Assembly: GCA_900316415.1 (NCBI GenBank)
Contig: ONCV01000003.1
Location: 108,775 to 172,774 of the forward strand
Source of the DNA: an uncultured Eubacteriales bacterium
GTDB taxonomy: Bacteria; Bacillota; Clostridia; Christensenellales; Aristaeellaceae
Direction: 5' to 3'
Length of the DNA: 64,000 nucleotides
Shown: positions 1 through 9,135 of the stretch, in pieces
Position numbering within the stretch: position 1 is the first letter of the stretch
Layout: each line of letters opens with the position of its first letter
Program-made: the position numbers and the translations under genes
Notes under the pieces: model-generated
Databases searched by the model: none
What the model saw: only the letters and a program-made list of their open reading frames with translations
What the model was told of the DNA's origin: nothing

Positions 1-441
1 CAGCGCCCGGCGGGCCTGCTGCGCATCCACGCGACCCATATCCAGCTTCCGCGGGTGCTTCACGGCGTTCTGAACTGCCTTTTTGGTCACCTCATGAAAC
101 TCGATCCGGCAGGCCTTGTCCTCGTCCACGCCCAGAACATGATACAGATGCCAGCTGATGGCTTCCCCCTCGCGGTCAGGGTCCGTCGCGAAGTAGATTT
201 CCTTCGCGGATCTGGCTTCCTTCCGGATGCGGGCCAGGATATCGCCCCGTCCCCGGATCGTGATATATTTCATCTCGAAATCGTGATCAGGATCCACTCC
301 CAGCTGGGATTTCGGAAGGTCACAGACATGCCCCTGCGATGCTTCCACCTTGTATCCCTTCCCCAGATAGCGGGTAATCGCTTTCGCCTTTGCGGGAGAT
401 TCCACGATCACCAGTTTCTTTTTGATTTCCGTCGTTGCCAT
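1..441 (-). CDS. topA: DNA topoisomerase I, N-terminal part (runs off the window)
   Basis: This is the first 147 codons of a type IA topoisomerase, which relaxes negatively supercoiled DNA by cutting one strand through a tyrosine. The start at 441 (MATTEIKKK) leads straight into the TOPRIM motif KLVIVESPAKAKAI. The metal-binding DPDREGE and the sequence VDAQQARRAL follow, all typical of bacterial TopA. The catalytic tyrosine and the C-terminal zinc fingers lie outside the window. The gene sits 24 nt downstream of dprA, the usual dprA-topA order of Firmicutes, so the two are probably co-transcribed. The frame is open to the window edge. Confidence 0.95.
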   Translation of the reverse strand, partial: MATTEIKKKLVIVESPAKAKAITRYLGKGYKVEASQGHVCDLPKSQLGVDPDHDFEMKYITIRGRGDILARIRKEARSAKEIYFATDPDREGEAISWHLYHVLGVDEDKACRIEFHEVTKKAVQNAVKHPRKLDMGRVDAQQARRAL

Positions 442-465
442 TCTTCTGATATCCCTCTTCCTGAT

Positions 466-1584
466 TTATCCCTGTATTTTTTCATACCGTTTCCCGGGCA
501 GCGCCCGGATGAGACCCGAGATCTGCATCATGGACAGCGTGGCGCTCAGCAGCGCCGCATTCATATTCAGCTTCTCACAGAGCTGATCAAAGCTCAGCTC
601 TCCCCGATCCAGGGCCAGGAGCACCTGCTTCTCCGCGGGAGAAGCATCGGGCCGATCCTCCGCCCGTAGTACGGTATTTTGCTCCACTTCAGCCGTCTTG
701 TCAAGCCAGTTCATATCCTCCATCAGATCCGCGGCGCAGGTAAAGTAAATCGCCCCTTCCCGCAGCAGCTGATGGTTTCCCTCCGAACGCAGACTTCCGG
801 GCTCTCCGGGATAGACAAAGATGTCCTTCCCCTGGTTCAGCGCGTGCTGCACCGTGGTCATGCTGCCGCTGCGGATCCGGGCTTCCATGACCGCGAGGCA
901 GTCGCCGAGGCCGCTGATAATGCGGTTCCGCCAGGGGAAATGCCATCCCAGCGGTTTTTCTCCCGGCGTATATTCGCTGAGCACCAGTCCGCCCCGCTCA
1001 ATGATCTGCCTTCGGAGTCCCGCGTGATCTGCGGGGTATTCCTGATCCAGCCCGCACCCAAGCACGGCGATCGTGGGGCTTTTCCCCTTCAGGCAGCCCT
1101 GATGGGCCGCCGCGTCGATTCCATAGGCCAGACCGCTGATCACCGCGATTCCATTGCGGCTCAACTCCTCCGCGATTTTCCGGCAGGCTTCCGTTCCTTT
1201 CGTTGATGCATTCCGGCTGCCCACCATGGAAACCGTCGGCTGATCCAGGGCGGACAGCGTCCCCTGATAAAAGAGGATCGCAGGCGCTTCCGGCATCCCC
1301 CTGAGCCGGGACGGATATGGATCTTCCGTGCACGTCACAGCATTGATGTCAAACCGATCGATCATCCTTCCCCATGTTTCCAGCATGCCTTTTTCAGCAT
1401 GGTTCGTCAGAAGACGAAGCGCGGACTGGGGTATTTCTTCCCGGAAGGGCCGTTCTCCTTCCCGGCGAAAACGGGCCAGCAGCTGTTCCGGATCCGGCTC
1501 CTCCGCCAGCAGATGCTGCAGCGTGTCCGCAGGGATTCCCGCACTCGAGAGCCAGGCCAGGCTGATTTTCTGATTTCGGTTCAC
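466..1584 (-). CDS. dprA: DNA-processing protein DprA (RecA loader)
   Basis: This 372-residue protein belongs to the DprA/Smf family. The family binds incoming single-stranded DNA during transformation and loads RecA. The Rossmann-like core spans about residues 115-290. It shows MVGSRNAS, GLAYGIDAAAH, GCGLDQEYP, the FPWRNRIISGL segment and a GSMTT stretch, all family hallmarks. A C-terminal winged-helix-like region (about 310-372, SFDQLCEKLNMNAALLSATL) resembles the DML1-like domain. It lies between comM and topA with 20-25 nt gaps, so operon transcription is likely. Presence of dprA and comM suggests possible competence, but no DNA-uptake genes are in the window. Confidence 0.95.
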   Translation of the reverse strand: MNRNQKISLAWLSSAGIPADTLQHLLAEEPDPEQLLARFRREGERPFREEIPQSALRLLTNHAEKGMLETWGRMIDRFDINAVTCTEDPYPSRLRGMPEAPAILFYQGTLSALDQPTVSMVGSRNASTKGTEACRKIAEELSRNGIAVISGLAYGIDAAAHQGCLKGKSPTIAVLGCGLDQEYPADHAGLRRQIIERGGLVLSEYTPGEKPLGWHFPWRNRIISGLGDCLAVMEARIRSGSMTTVQHALNQGKDIFVYPGEPGSLRSEGNHQLLREGAIYFTCAADLMEDMNWLDKTAEVEQNTVLRAEDRPDASPAEKQVLLALDRGELSFDQLCEKLNMNAALLSATLSMMQISGLIRALPGKRYEKIQG

Positions 1585-1605
1585 GGCCGTTTCTCCTTTC
1601 CGGGT

Positions 1606-3156
1606 CTATCCCCAATATTTATGATCCAGCTCCCGGTACTGAATTGCCTCCGCGATTTCCATCATGCCGATCCGGGGACTTCCCGCCAGATCCGCGATGG
1701 TGCGGGCAACCTTGATCACCCGGTGATACGCCCGCATGCTCAGGTTCATTCTGCGAAACGCGGTGTCGAGCATGGTTTCCGCTTCCGGAGAAAGCTCGCA
1801 CCAGGTCCGGATTCCGGCGTTGTCCATCTGGGCGTTGCAGTAGATTCCCGTTCCCCGGTAACGGTTCCGCTGAATTTCCCGGGCAGCAGCAACCCGCCCG
1901 GCAACTGTTGCAGAGCTTTCTGCCGGCTCCGCGCTGCGGATCTCCTCCATCGGAACGGAGTCCACCTCCACCTGAATATCAATGCGGTCCAGCAGAGGGC
2001 CGGACACCTGATCCAGATACCTGCGGATTTCCTGCGGGGAGCAGCGGCATTCCCGCTGCCGGCTGCCATAATAGCCGCAGGGGCATGGATTCATGCCGGC
2101 AATCAGCATGAAGGAGGACTGATACTGCGCCTGATGGCGAACCCGGGTGACCGTAACCACCCCGTCCTCCAAGGGCTGCCGAAGGGATTCCAGAGCAGCC
2201 CGATTGAATTCCGGAAGCTCATCCAGAAACAGAACCCCGTTATGCGCCAGGGAAACCTCGCCCGGTCTGGCGTTTGCCCCGCCGCCAATCAGGGACGCAA
2301 CGGAAGCGCTGTGGTGCGGAGCGCAGAAAGGCCGTTCCACCATCAGTCCGCTGCCGGGTTCCAGCTTTCCCGCGATCGAAAAGATCCGGGTGGTTTCAAG
2401 GCTTTCCTGAAAGCTGAGCGGCGGCAGAATGCCGGGAAGGCAGCGGGCCAGCATGGTTTTTCCGCTGCCCGGGGAGCCAATCATCAGCATATTGTGGCCG
2501 CCGGCCGCGGCGACCTCCAGGGCGCGCCGCGCTCCCTGCTGCCCCTTTACCTGGCTCAGATCCACGGCCGGCATCCGCCGGCGCTGCAGCTCCTCATAGC
2601 TCATCTGCGCCTGAGGTGGAATGGGACTGGTGCCTTCCAGATGATCCATCACTTCCCGCAGATGATGTACGGGATAAATATTCATTCCCTGAACACACGC
2701 CACCTCCAGCGCGTTTCCCGCAGGCAGAATCACATCGGTCAGACCGCATTCACTGGCGGAGATGACGATGGCCAGCGCCCCGTTCACCGGCTGAATCCGA
2801 CCATCCAGCCCCAGTTCTCCGAACAGGACGGTCCGGCTCAGATTCAGGCCCTGCCGTAGTTGAATCTGACCATTGGCCGCCAGCAATCCCACCGCGATCG
2901 GCAAGTCAAAGGAGGGGCCCTCCTTCCGGGTATCCGCAGGCGCCAGATTGATGGTGATTCTCCGGGGCGGCATCTCCCGACCGCTGTTCAGAATCGCCGC
3001 GTTCACCCTTTCCCGGCTTTCCCGGACGGAGGCGTCCGGAAGACCGATGATCTCCATCCCCGGAATTCCTCCCGTGGAGAACACCTCCACCTGGACGGGA
3101 AAACCGCTCACCCCGCTGACGCCGAAGCTCAGCACCTGTGCCATGGCTTCACTCAT
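1606..3156 (-). CDS. comM: YifB/ComM family Mg-chelatase-like AAA+ ATPase
   Basis: This 516-residue protein matches the YifB/ComM family. ComM is a helicase that promotes branch migration during natural transformation. An N-terminal Lon-protease-like fold contains GLPDASVRESRERVNAAI. The AAA+ module carries the Walker A GSPGSGKT near residue 225 and a Walker B-like GVLFLDELPEF near 305. The Cys-rich NPCPCGYYGSRQRECRC stretch follows, which is characteristic of the family, and the C-terminal Mg-chelatase domain closes the protein. Length is normal. It is followed by dprA and topA, and that pairing is common in bacteria. The biochemical role is inferred from the family. Confidence 0.93.
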   Translation of the reverse strand: MSEAMAQVLSFGVSGVSGFPVQVEVFSTGGIPGMEIIGLPDASVRESRERVNAAILNSGREMPPRRITINLAPADTRKEGPSFDLPIAVGLLAANGQIQLRQGLNLSRTVLFGELGLDGRIQPVNGALAIVISASECGLTDVILPAGNALEVACVQGMNIYPVHHLREVMDHLEGTSPIPPQAQMSYEELQRRRMPAVDLSQVKGQQGARRALEVAAAGGHNMLMIGSPGSGKTMLARCLPGILPPLSFQESLETTRIFSIAGKLEPGSGLMVERPFCAPHHSASVASLIGGGANARPGEVSLAHNGVLFLDELPEFNRAALESLRQPLEDGVVTVTRVRHQAQYQSSFMLIAGMNPCPCGYYGSRQRECRCSPQEIRRYLDQVSGPLLDRIDIQVEVDSVPMEEIRSAEPAESSATVAGRVAAAREIQRNRYRGTGIYCNAQMDNAGIRTWCELSPEAETMLDTAFRRMNLSMRAYHRVIKVARTIADLAGSPRIGMMEIAEAIQYRELDHKYWG

Positions 3157-3185
3157 GGGTCATAATCCTCATTTCTGATCGATCA

Positions 3186-6100
3186 TCAATACCAGACGCG
3201 CAGGTATTCCCTACCCGCATCCAGCCACCTGACAGGAGAAAGAATGCCGCTGACATAGGGGAAGAACAGAATCATTGCCCCGAGGGCCAGCAGGAGGAAA
3301 ACGATGCCTGCCGCCCGGGCAGTCCGCGGATACCGGAGGCGTACCTGGCCGAGGCACAGCGTCAGGGACAGAATCAGGAAGGGTACGCTGGCAAAGTAAT
3401 GATAAATATAGGTTCCGCGGGGTACCAGCGTCCAGGGCAGGTACTGGGCCAGGAAACCCACCAGCAGGAAGACCAGATTCGTATCCAGGGAAGCAAAACC
3501 GCAGTCCGCCGTCATGGAATGGGGCAGATGTGCTTCACGGTTCCGGATCCACAGCCAGATACAGCAGATCATGGCCGGAAGAGCCGACCACCAGATCACC
3601 GGATTTCCGATGCAGAAAATACTGAAGGACAGCGCATCGTTGAAAATATACTGCTTCGTGGAATAGAACATCGGCTTTCCGATGACAGGCCACTCATACC
3701 AGGGAGAATAGAAGGGATGATCCATCCCCAGGCCCGGCGTGGAATGATAGCTCAGCATTCCCTGCTGACTGGATATCACCGCTTCCAGATAATCCCGGAA
3801 ACTGGTCAGATGCCGATACGCAAAATAGGGCAGATAACTGAGCAGATAGATTCCAGCCGGAATCAGGACAAAAAACACCAGACACCAGAGGCAGATCCGG
3901 ACAAACTTCCGCAGAGCCGTCCCTCCCCCAGCCTTCCGGACCGGAATATCATCCCGGGTCGTTTCAGCCCGGAGTGTCCGAATTCCATGCCAGAAAAAGA
4001 GCACCGCCAGCCCAGCGCCGGCATAGATTCCGATCCATTTGCTCGCGATGGCCAGCCCCATGCTGAACCCGGAGAGACCAAGATCTGTCAGCACACGGCG
4101 GCGCGGCGCGCTGCGCCAGTCCGTTTGCAGGAAGCGCAGCATGAAGAAGAAGGCCATCAGGATAAAGAGTACCGGAAAGCTGTCAATCGTCGCAATCTGC
4201 GTCTGTGTGAAATGCATGCAGTCCAGAGCAAGCAGCGCGCAGGCAAAGGCGGAAAGCGAGGTGCGCTTCGTCATCTGTTTTCCGATCAGGTAGATCACTG
4301 CCAGCATCGCCACCCCGGCCAGGGCACCCGCAAAGCGCCAGCCAAAGGGGGTCATTCCGAAAGCGGCCACACCCCAGCTCATCAGGATCTTGCCCAGCGG
4401 CGGATGGCTGGTTTCGTACGGCACCGATCCCTGCAGAAATTCCCAGGCGGTCCGGGCGTGATAGATCTCATCAAAATAGGTGGAATTCCACCAGGAGGGC
4501 TGGGCTATCCGGGGGTTCTCCTCTCCGTCCGCCTGATCCGCCTCCGTAGCAAAATAAACGGGCAAAGCCTCGAAGGTATCCTGCTCATCCCGCAGCGCTT
4601 CCGGATCGGAATACAGGACGGATTCCGGATCTCCCTCATGTCGCTCAACAGACCGAATGGGCAGGATCCTGCCGTTCTGATCCCGGAAGATCACCTCGCA
4701 CAGCGCCAGGTTGATCTGATGGGCGATCAGCCGCACATACCGTCCTGAGAACCAGTGCCTGGCGCTGCCATAGCTCCGGCTTCCGTCCGCGGCTATCGTG
4801 CTGTCCGTGACATATTTCCATTTCCAGCACTGTCCCTGATCCATCTGGGCCCAGGTTTCCTCTTCCCAGTTTTCCCCGTCGGAACTGACGGAAACGCTGA
4901 AGTCATATCGGCTGACCCGGGCAAAATAGAGCATGAGGAAGCTGTCCTGCTCCTCGCCCAGATCCAGGACGACATTTTCCGTGAATTCGCTGGAGGTCCA
5001 GGCCGTCTGAGGCGCCTTCGTGCTTCCGAGCGTGGGAAAACACACGGCGGAATAAACCCCGAGAATCAGGCACAGAAGAAGGGTGTCCCATTTTTTCCAG
5101 TGCAGCCGGTTGTCCTGCGGAACTTCCTCCGGCCGGGGACGAAACGCCTCATCCTCCTCCCGCAGGGCGAGATCAAATCCCAGCCAGGCGGCATAACATG
5201 CATTCAGGCAGTTCACGGCCGACAGGAGGAGAGCGAGCACATGCGTATCCGGATTCAGGTGTCCCTGCGCGGAGCCCAGCCGGATGCTGTTGTCCAGCAC
5301 GATTCCCTCGTTGATAAAGGCGGTGCAGGTCAGAACAATGAGCACGGTCAGGATGCGGCGATCCCGCCGGAGTCCCAGCGCCATCGACAGAAACAGGAAG
5401 GCCGGGAAGATATACCGCTCATGCATCTTGACTCCGAACACATACAGCAGGAGGAACAGCAGCCCTCCCAGATACGGCAGGAATTCAATTTTGCCCCGGC
5501 GAAGGTACAGGCTCAGCACGATGACAAAGGCGAACGCCATCGACCCCGTCCCCGCCAGAGACCAGGCGGCTCCGGAAAATGCACAGAACAGGAAGAAGGC
5601 GGAAAAAGCGCCGGAAAGAGCGCATTCAATCCAGGCGTGTTTCCAGGACTTCCTGGCCCGCAGGAAGAAGCACGCACCATAGGCGGCGCAAAGCGCAGCC
5701 AGCGTCAGGCCGACGGCCGGAGGCGCCTCCCCGGATATTTTCGCCCAGTTTCCATCAAAGAGATAATACAGGTTGGCTGTATTCAGCGTGGCATAGGGGT
5801 AGGATGACAGCGTGCCAGCGTACTGGTTTACAATCCAGAAGGGCTCCTGTCTCAGGCTGAAGGGCACTACCACGAGAAGCATCAGCGCCAGCGCAAAGCC
5901 GGTGCCGATCAGGATCTTCCTGCGTGATTTCGGTTTCCGGACCCACTCCGCAAGAATCGCAATCAGTCCCAGGAAACCCAGCAGCAGCGCCTGCGGCTTC
6001 ACCAGAACCGCGAGCATATAGCTGGGCAGACAGAACTCCCATTTTTCATCGATGGCCCATACAGCCACAAGCAGGAGCAGAAGCGCCAGCGCGCTGTCCA

Positions 6101-7301
6101 TCTGACCCCATGCGGCGGCATTCAGCACCGTCACCGGGTGGAAGGCAAGCAGGACCAGCATGATCCGGCGGGAAAAGGCGGAAACGGAAGGGGATCTCCG
6201 GGACAGGAAGCGGTCCAGCACCAGGCAGCTCAGAATATCACAAAGCGAGGGGCAAAAGCGGTATACGACGCGAACCAGGCCGGGGCTGTCGGAAAACAGG
6301 CGGCTGATCAGGGCATTCAGCCCGAGAATATAGGTATAGGCAGGCGGATAATCGCAGAAATTGGTTTCCGGATAGAAACCCGCAGGGCCGTGGGAAGCCA
6401 TGGTATTCCCCCAGGCAGTGAAACAGTTCACGTCCACCATATACCCGGTCACATGGAAGGCAATCACCAGCCTCGTCAGAAACGCAGCTGCAAGCCCCGC
6501 CGCATAAAAGACCGCAGTCTGTTCCTGTCTGTCCAGGGAGCCGGACCGTCTGCGGCGGAGTGCCTGGAAAACCAGAACCGCAATCAAAGCCCAGGCAAGA
6601 CTGCCGAGAATCAGCAGCGGCCAGGCGGGAGAAGCCGTACCTGTCTGCTGCGCATCTTCCTCCTCGTCATAATAGCTGAGGCTCTTCTGCTGATACCAGA
6701 GGGATGCGATTTCGTCCCCGGGCACCTCATTCACCTGCTCGAGCCTCAGATCGTCGAACCAGGCCTTTCCGAGGCTTTCCCCGCTGTAACCGCCAAGCCG
6801 GGCAAAAAGGGTAACCTCTGTCTGTTCCGGTCCGGTCTCCCCGTACCATTCCACATACTGCCATCCATCGCTTGTGCCGCTGACGCTTTCACTGAAAACG
6901 TACAGTCCTTCCACGGACAGGTTGGCGCCCCGTCCCTCCTCCACGTTCTCCGTGCGAAGATAGCCGCTGAAACGGTAGAGACTTTCCGGAGCCACGCTCA
7001 CCTTCTGAAGAAACCTGGCGTCATTGGCGCCGATATTTCGGATAAAGGCAGTACGGTCCCCCTCCGCCGGGTCGGATTCCGAAGCGGAGAAAACCGTATA
7101 GCCTTCCTCCAGCCGATAGGCGTCAGTTGTCCATCCTGCAGGCAGCCCATCTGCTGCGATCTCCTCAAATCCTCCATTTATCAGCAGATTGTCCGCCAGT
7201 GCGGCGCTGCATCCAACAGTAAGCGCAAAGAGCAGAAAAAGGCTCCGGAGCAGCAAGTTCCGGCGCCCTTTCCCCTGGAAGTACCTTCTCCTGTTTCTCA
7301 A
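3186..7301 (-). CDS. Fused double GT-C membrane glycosyltransferase with PMT (GT39) C-terminus
   Basis: The protein has 1371 residues. An N-terminal signal-anchor helix (about 15-36) is followed by a beta-rich CBM4/9-like module (about 37-190, opening LLINGGFEE). Then comes a polytopic GT-C section (about 265-690) with an acidic first loop (MVDVNCFTAWGNTM), and a discoidin/F5-8C-like extracytoplasmic segment (about 760-900). The C-terminal part (from about 925) is a PMT-type glycosyltransferase, with the DEIYHARTAW and ETSHPPLGK loop and TQTQIATIDSFPVLFI. Such enzymes move sugars from a polyprenyl phosphate donor onto protein or glycan outside the membrane. Acceptor and donor are unknown. It overlaps yraN by 4 nt. 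The PMT assignment is strong. The role of the first GT-C half is inferred from topology. Confidence 0.85.
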   Translation of the reverse strand: MRNRRRYFQGKGRRNLLLRSLFLLFALTVGCSAALADNLLINGGFEEIAADGLPAGWTTDAYRLEEGYTVFSASESDPAEGDRTAFIRNIGANDARFLQKVSVAPESLYRFSGYLRTENVEEGRGANLSVEGLYVFSESVSGTSDGWQYVEWYGETGPEQTEVTLFARLGGYSGESLGKAWFDDLRLEQVNEVPGDEIASLWYQQKSLSYYDEEEDAQQTGTASPAWPLLILGSLAWALIAVLVFQALRRRRSGSLDRQEQTAVFYAAGLAAAFLTRLVIAFHVTGYMVDVNCFTAWGNTMASHGPAGFYPETNFCDYPPAYTYILGLNALISRLFSDSPGLVRVVYRFCPSLCDILSCLVLDRFLSRRSPSVSAFSRRIMLVLLAFHPVTVLNAAAWGQMDSALALLLLLVAVWAIDEKWEFCLPSYMLAVLVKPQALLLGFLGLIAILAEWVRKPKSRRKILIGTGFALALMLLVVVPFSLRQEPFWIVNQYAGTLSSYPYATLNTANLYYLFDGNWAKISGEAPPAVGLTLAALCAAYGACFFLRARKSWKHAWIECALSGAFSAFFLFCAFSGAAWSLAGTGSMAFAFVIVLSLYLRRGKIEFLPYLGGLLFLLLYVFGVKMHERYIFPAFLFLSMALGLRRDRRILTVLIVLTCTAFINEGIVLDNSIRLGSAQGHLNPDTHVLALLLSAVNCLNACYAAWLGFDLALREEDEAFRPRPEEVPQDNRLHWKKWDTLLLCLILGVYSAVCFPTLGSTKAPQTAWTSSEFTENVVLDLGEEQDSFLMLYFARVSRYDFSVSVSSDGENWEEETWAQMDQGQCWKWKYVTDSTIAADGSRSYGSARHWFSGRYVRLIAHQINLALCEVIFRDQNGRILPIRSVERHEGDPESVLYSDPEALRDEQDTFEALPVYFATEADQADGEENPRIAQPSWWNSTYFDEIYHARTAWEFLQGSVPYETSHPPLGKILMSWGVAAFGMTPFGWRFAGALAGVAMLAVIYLIGKQMTKRTSLSAFACALLALDCMHFTQTQIATIDSFPVLFILMAFFFMLRFLQTDWRSAPRRRVLTDLGLSGFSMGLAIASKWIGIYAGAGLAVLFFWHGIRTLRAETTRDDIPVRKAGGGTALRKFVRICLWCLVFFVLIPAGIYLLSYLPYFAYRHLTSFRDYLEAVISSQQGMLSYHSTPGLGMDHPFYSPWYEWPVIGKPMFYSTKQYIFNDALSFSIFCIGNPVIWWSALPAMICCIWLWIRNREAHLPHSMTADCGFASLDTNLVFLLVGFLAQYLPWTLVPRGTYIYHYFASVPFLILSLTLCLGQVRLRYPRTARAAGIVFLLLALGAMILFFPYVSGILSPVRWLDAGREYLRVWY

Positions 7302-7663
7302 AACATCATGCCTCCCGGCTGAAACGCGTTGGGAATGTGCAGGATCTGATCCTGATTGATTTCCACCACGTCAAATCGAATGTCCCTCCGAAGCCAGTCA
7401 TGCTTCATCAGATAAACCGTGGCCGCCTTTCCAATTCTTTTCTGCTTGGCGAAATTAACCGCCTGCAGGCCCTCCCCGGGGCGGGCGGAAAAACGGGCTT
7501 TCACTTCCACAAAGACAAGGGTTTCCCCTTCCTCCATGATCAGATCAATCTCGCCTGCCTTTTCACGGTGTCTCCGCTCCAGGCATCGCATGCCCTTCTG
7601 TTCTGTCAGGTAAGCTTCCGCGATTTCCTCGCCCTTTCGGCCGATCTCATATGTCTGTTTCAT
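7298..7663 (-). CDS. yraN: UPF0102 (YraN) endonuclease-like protein
   Basis: This 121-residue protein is of the UPF0102/YraN family. It shows a restriction-endonuclease-like core, GEIDLIMEEGETLVFVEVKAR, matching the PD-(D/E)xK pattern with the D and ExK residues present. Most bacteria encode it beside rnhB and the rbgA region, as here. The biochemical role in bacteria is not well settled, with a link to DNA processing suggested by the fold. It overlaps rnhB by 4 nt upstream and the large glycosyltransferase by 4 nt downstream, so translation is likely coupled. Confidence 0.92.
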   Translation of the reverse strand: MKQTYEIGRKGEEIAEAYLTEQKGMRCLERRHREKAGEIDLIMEEGETLVFVEVKARFSARPGEGLQAVNFAKQKRIGKAATVYLMKHDWLRRDIRFDVVEINQDQILHIPNAFQPGGMMF

Positions 7664-8274
7664 ATTTCCACAAAATGCCCGATAAAGGATCTTCGGTGAA
7701 GCGGACAGGGGCCATATTTCCGAAGTGCCTCGATATGCTCCCGGGTACCGTACCCCTTGTTCCGGGCAAACCCGTAGCAGGGATATAACCGGTCCATTTC
7801 TCTCATCTCACGGTCCCGGGTCACCTTGGCGACTATGCTGGCCGCCGCGATGGCATAGGAAGCGGCATCCCCCCGGATCAGGGGGATTTCCCGTCCCTGA
7901 AGCCCTAGATTCTGAACCGCATCGATCAGATAGACGTCCGCCTCCACCTGGGAGGCCGCCTGCCGCATCGCCTTTCGGGTTGCCTCCAGGATATTCATCC
8001 GGTCAATCTCCTCCGGAGAGCATCTTCCGATTCCGATGCGGAGCGCGCAGGAAAGGATCTCTTCGTAAACCTTCTCCCGCCGGACTTCGCTGAGCTTTTT
8101 GCTGTCATCAATCCAGGGAAGGATTGGCTCCCGGGGCATTACGACGCAGGCCGTCACCACATCCCCGGCCAGCGGTCCACGGCCCACCTCATCCATGCCG
8201 GCCACGACGCCGGCATATTGCCCATCAAATTCCATCAGGGTCCGGGCATGGACAAGCCGATCCACCTTTGTCAT
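7660..8274 (-). CDS. rnhB: Ribonuclease HII
   Basis: RNase HII cleaves RNA in RNA-DNA hybrids and starts removal of single ribonucleotides from DNA. The family signature VAGMDEVGRGPLAGDVV is near the N-terminus, with further acidic catalytic residues in LIDAV. I place the start at 8274 (MTKVDRLVHAR), preceded by AGGAG nine bases upstream, giving 204 residues. A longer frame to 8385 has no family similarity in its extra part. With this start the gene overlaps the end of rbgA by 50 nt. The order rbgA-rnhB-yraN is common in Firmicutes. Confidence 0.93.
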   Translation of the reverse strand: MTKVDRLVHARTLMEFDGQYAGVVAGMDEVGRGPLAGDVVTACVVMPREPILPWIDDSKKLSEVRREKVYEEILSCALRIGIGRCSPEEIDRMNILEATRKAMRQAASQVEADVYLIDAVQNLGLQGREIPLIRGDAASYAIAAASIVAKVTRDREMREMDRLYPCYGFARNKGYGTREHIEALRKYGPCPLHRRSFIGHFVEI

Positions 8275-9127
8275 GATCGGAAGCTCCTCTCTCCGGCGCT
8301 TCGAAAGTAATCCGTCCCAGCCTGCCGCCCCGGAATTCATCCAGCACGACAGCGCAGCACCGGTCATAATCGTATTCTCCGCCACGGAGCAGGAACCCCC
8401 GTCCCCGGCAGACAGCGTCCATCAGTTCCACCCCGCGGAGGGAGAGATCGCTTACATGGAACCGCTCCGACACCCGGTCCGGCACCGTATCCGCCAGGTC
8501 ATTCAGGAGGCTCAGTGCCAGATCATCCAGATTCAGCACCTCGTCACGAATGGTGCCCAGATAGCTCAGTCTCCTTGCCGCAAGCTGATCGTCCAGGCGG
8601 GGCCAGAGCAGCCCCGGAGTATCCAGCAGCTCCAGATAGGGGCCGATCTTGATCCATTGGGTGCTCCGGGTTACCCCGGGCCGGTCTCCGGTTTTCGCGA
8701 TGCTTCCCCCGTGAAGCCGGTTAATAAACGTGCTCTTTCCGACATTGGGAACACCCACAACGATGGCGCGCACCGTCTTTTTCACGCCCCTGGCCGCTGC
8801 CCGTTCCACCGCTTCGGCCGTGGCATTCTCAATGGCGCTCAGTATTTCCTTCGTCTTCAGTCCGGTAGCCTGAATGAGCCGGACATTCAGCTTCTGCTTT
8901 CGGAAATGCTCCATCCATCGGCTGCTCATGCCCTGATCCGCAAGATCCGCCTTATTCATGATCAAAATCCGCCTGCGGTTTCCAATCATATGATCCAGAT
9001 CCGGATTCCTGCTGGAATGCGGCAGACGGGCATCGCAGATTTCCAGGATCAGATCCGCCTGTCGGATCTGATCCTGGAGCAGTCTCCGGGTTTTCGCCAT
9101 GTGCCCGGGATACCAGTTGATTTCCAT
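8225..9127 (-). CDS. rbgA: Ribosome biogenesis GTPase RbgA (YlqF)
   Basis: This 300-residue protein is a circularly permuted GTPase needed for late assembly of the large ribosomal subunit in Firmicutes. The G motifs come in permuted order: MNKADL (G4, about residue 57), GVPNVGKST (G1, about 123) and DTPGLLWPR (G3, about 169). The N-terminus INWYPGHMAKTRR is diagnostic for YlqF/RbgA. A C-terminal helical region follows, somewhat longer than the 282 residues of Bacillus. Its 3' end overlaps rnhB by 50 nt. The phosphohexomutase gene ends 8 nt upstream, so these genes probably form one transcript. Confidence 0.95.
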   Translation of the reverse strand: MEINWYPGHMAKTRRLLQDQIRQADLILEICDARLPHSSRNPDLDHMIGNRRRILIMNKADLADQGMSSRWMEHFRKQKLNVRLIQATGLKTKEILSAIENATAEAVERAAARGVKKTVRAIVVGVPNVGKSTFINRLHGGSIAKTGDRPGVTRSTQWIKIGPYLELLDTPGLLWPRLDDQLAARRLSYLGTIRDEVLNLDDLALSLLNDLADTVPDRVSERFHVSDLSLRGVELMDAVCRGRGFLLRGGEYDYDRCCAVVLDEFRGGRLGRITFEAPERGASDHDKGGSACPCPDPDGI

Positions 9128-9135
9128 TCAGTTTC

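Noticed and set aside
1399..2859. 486-residue open frame on the plus strand
   Set aside because: It overlaps dprA and comM in antisense. Codon pattern and motifs belong to the minus-strand genes.
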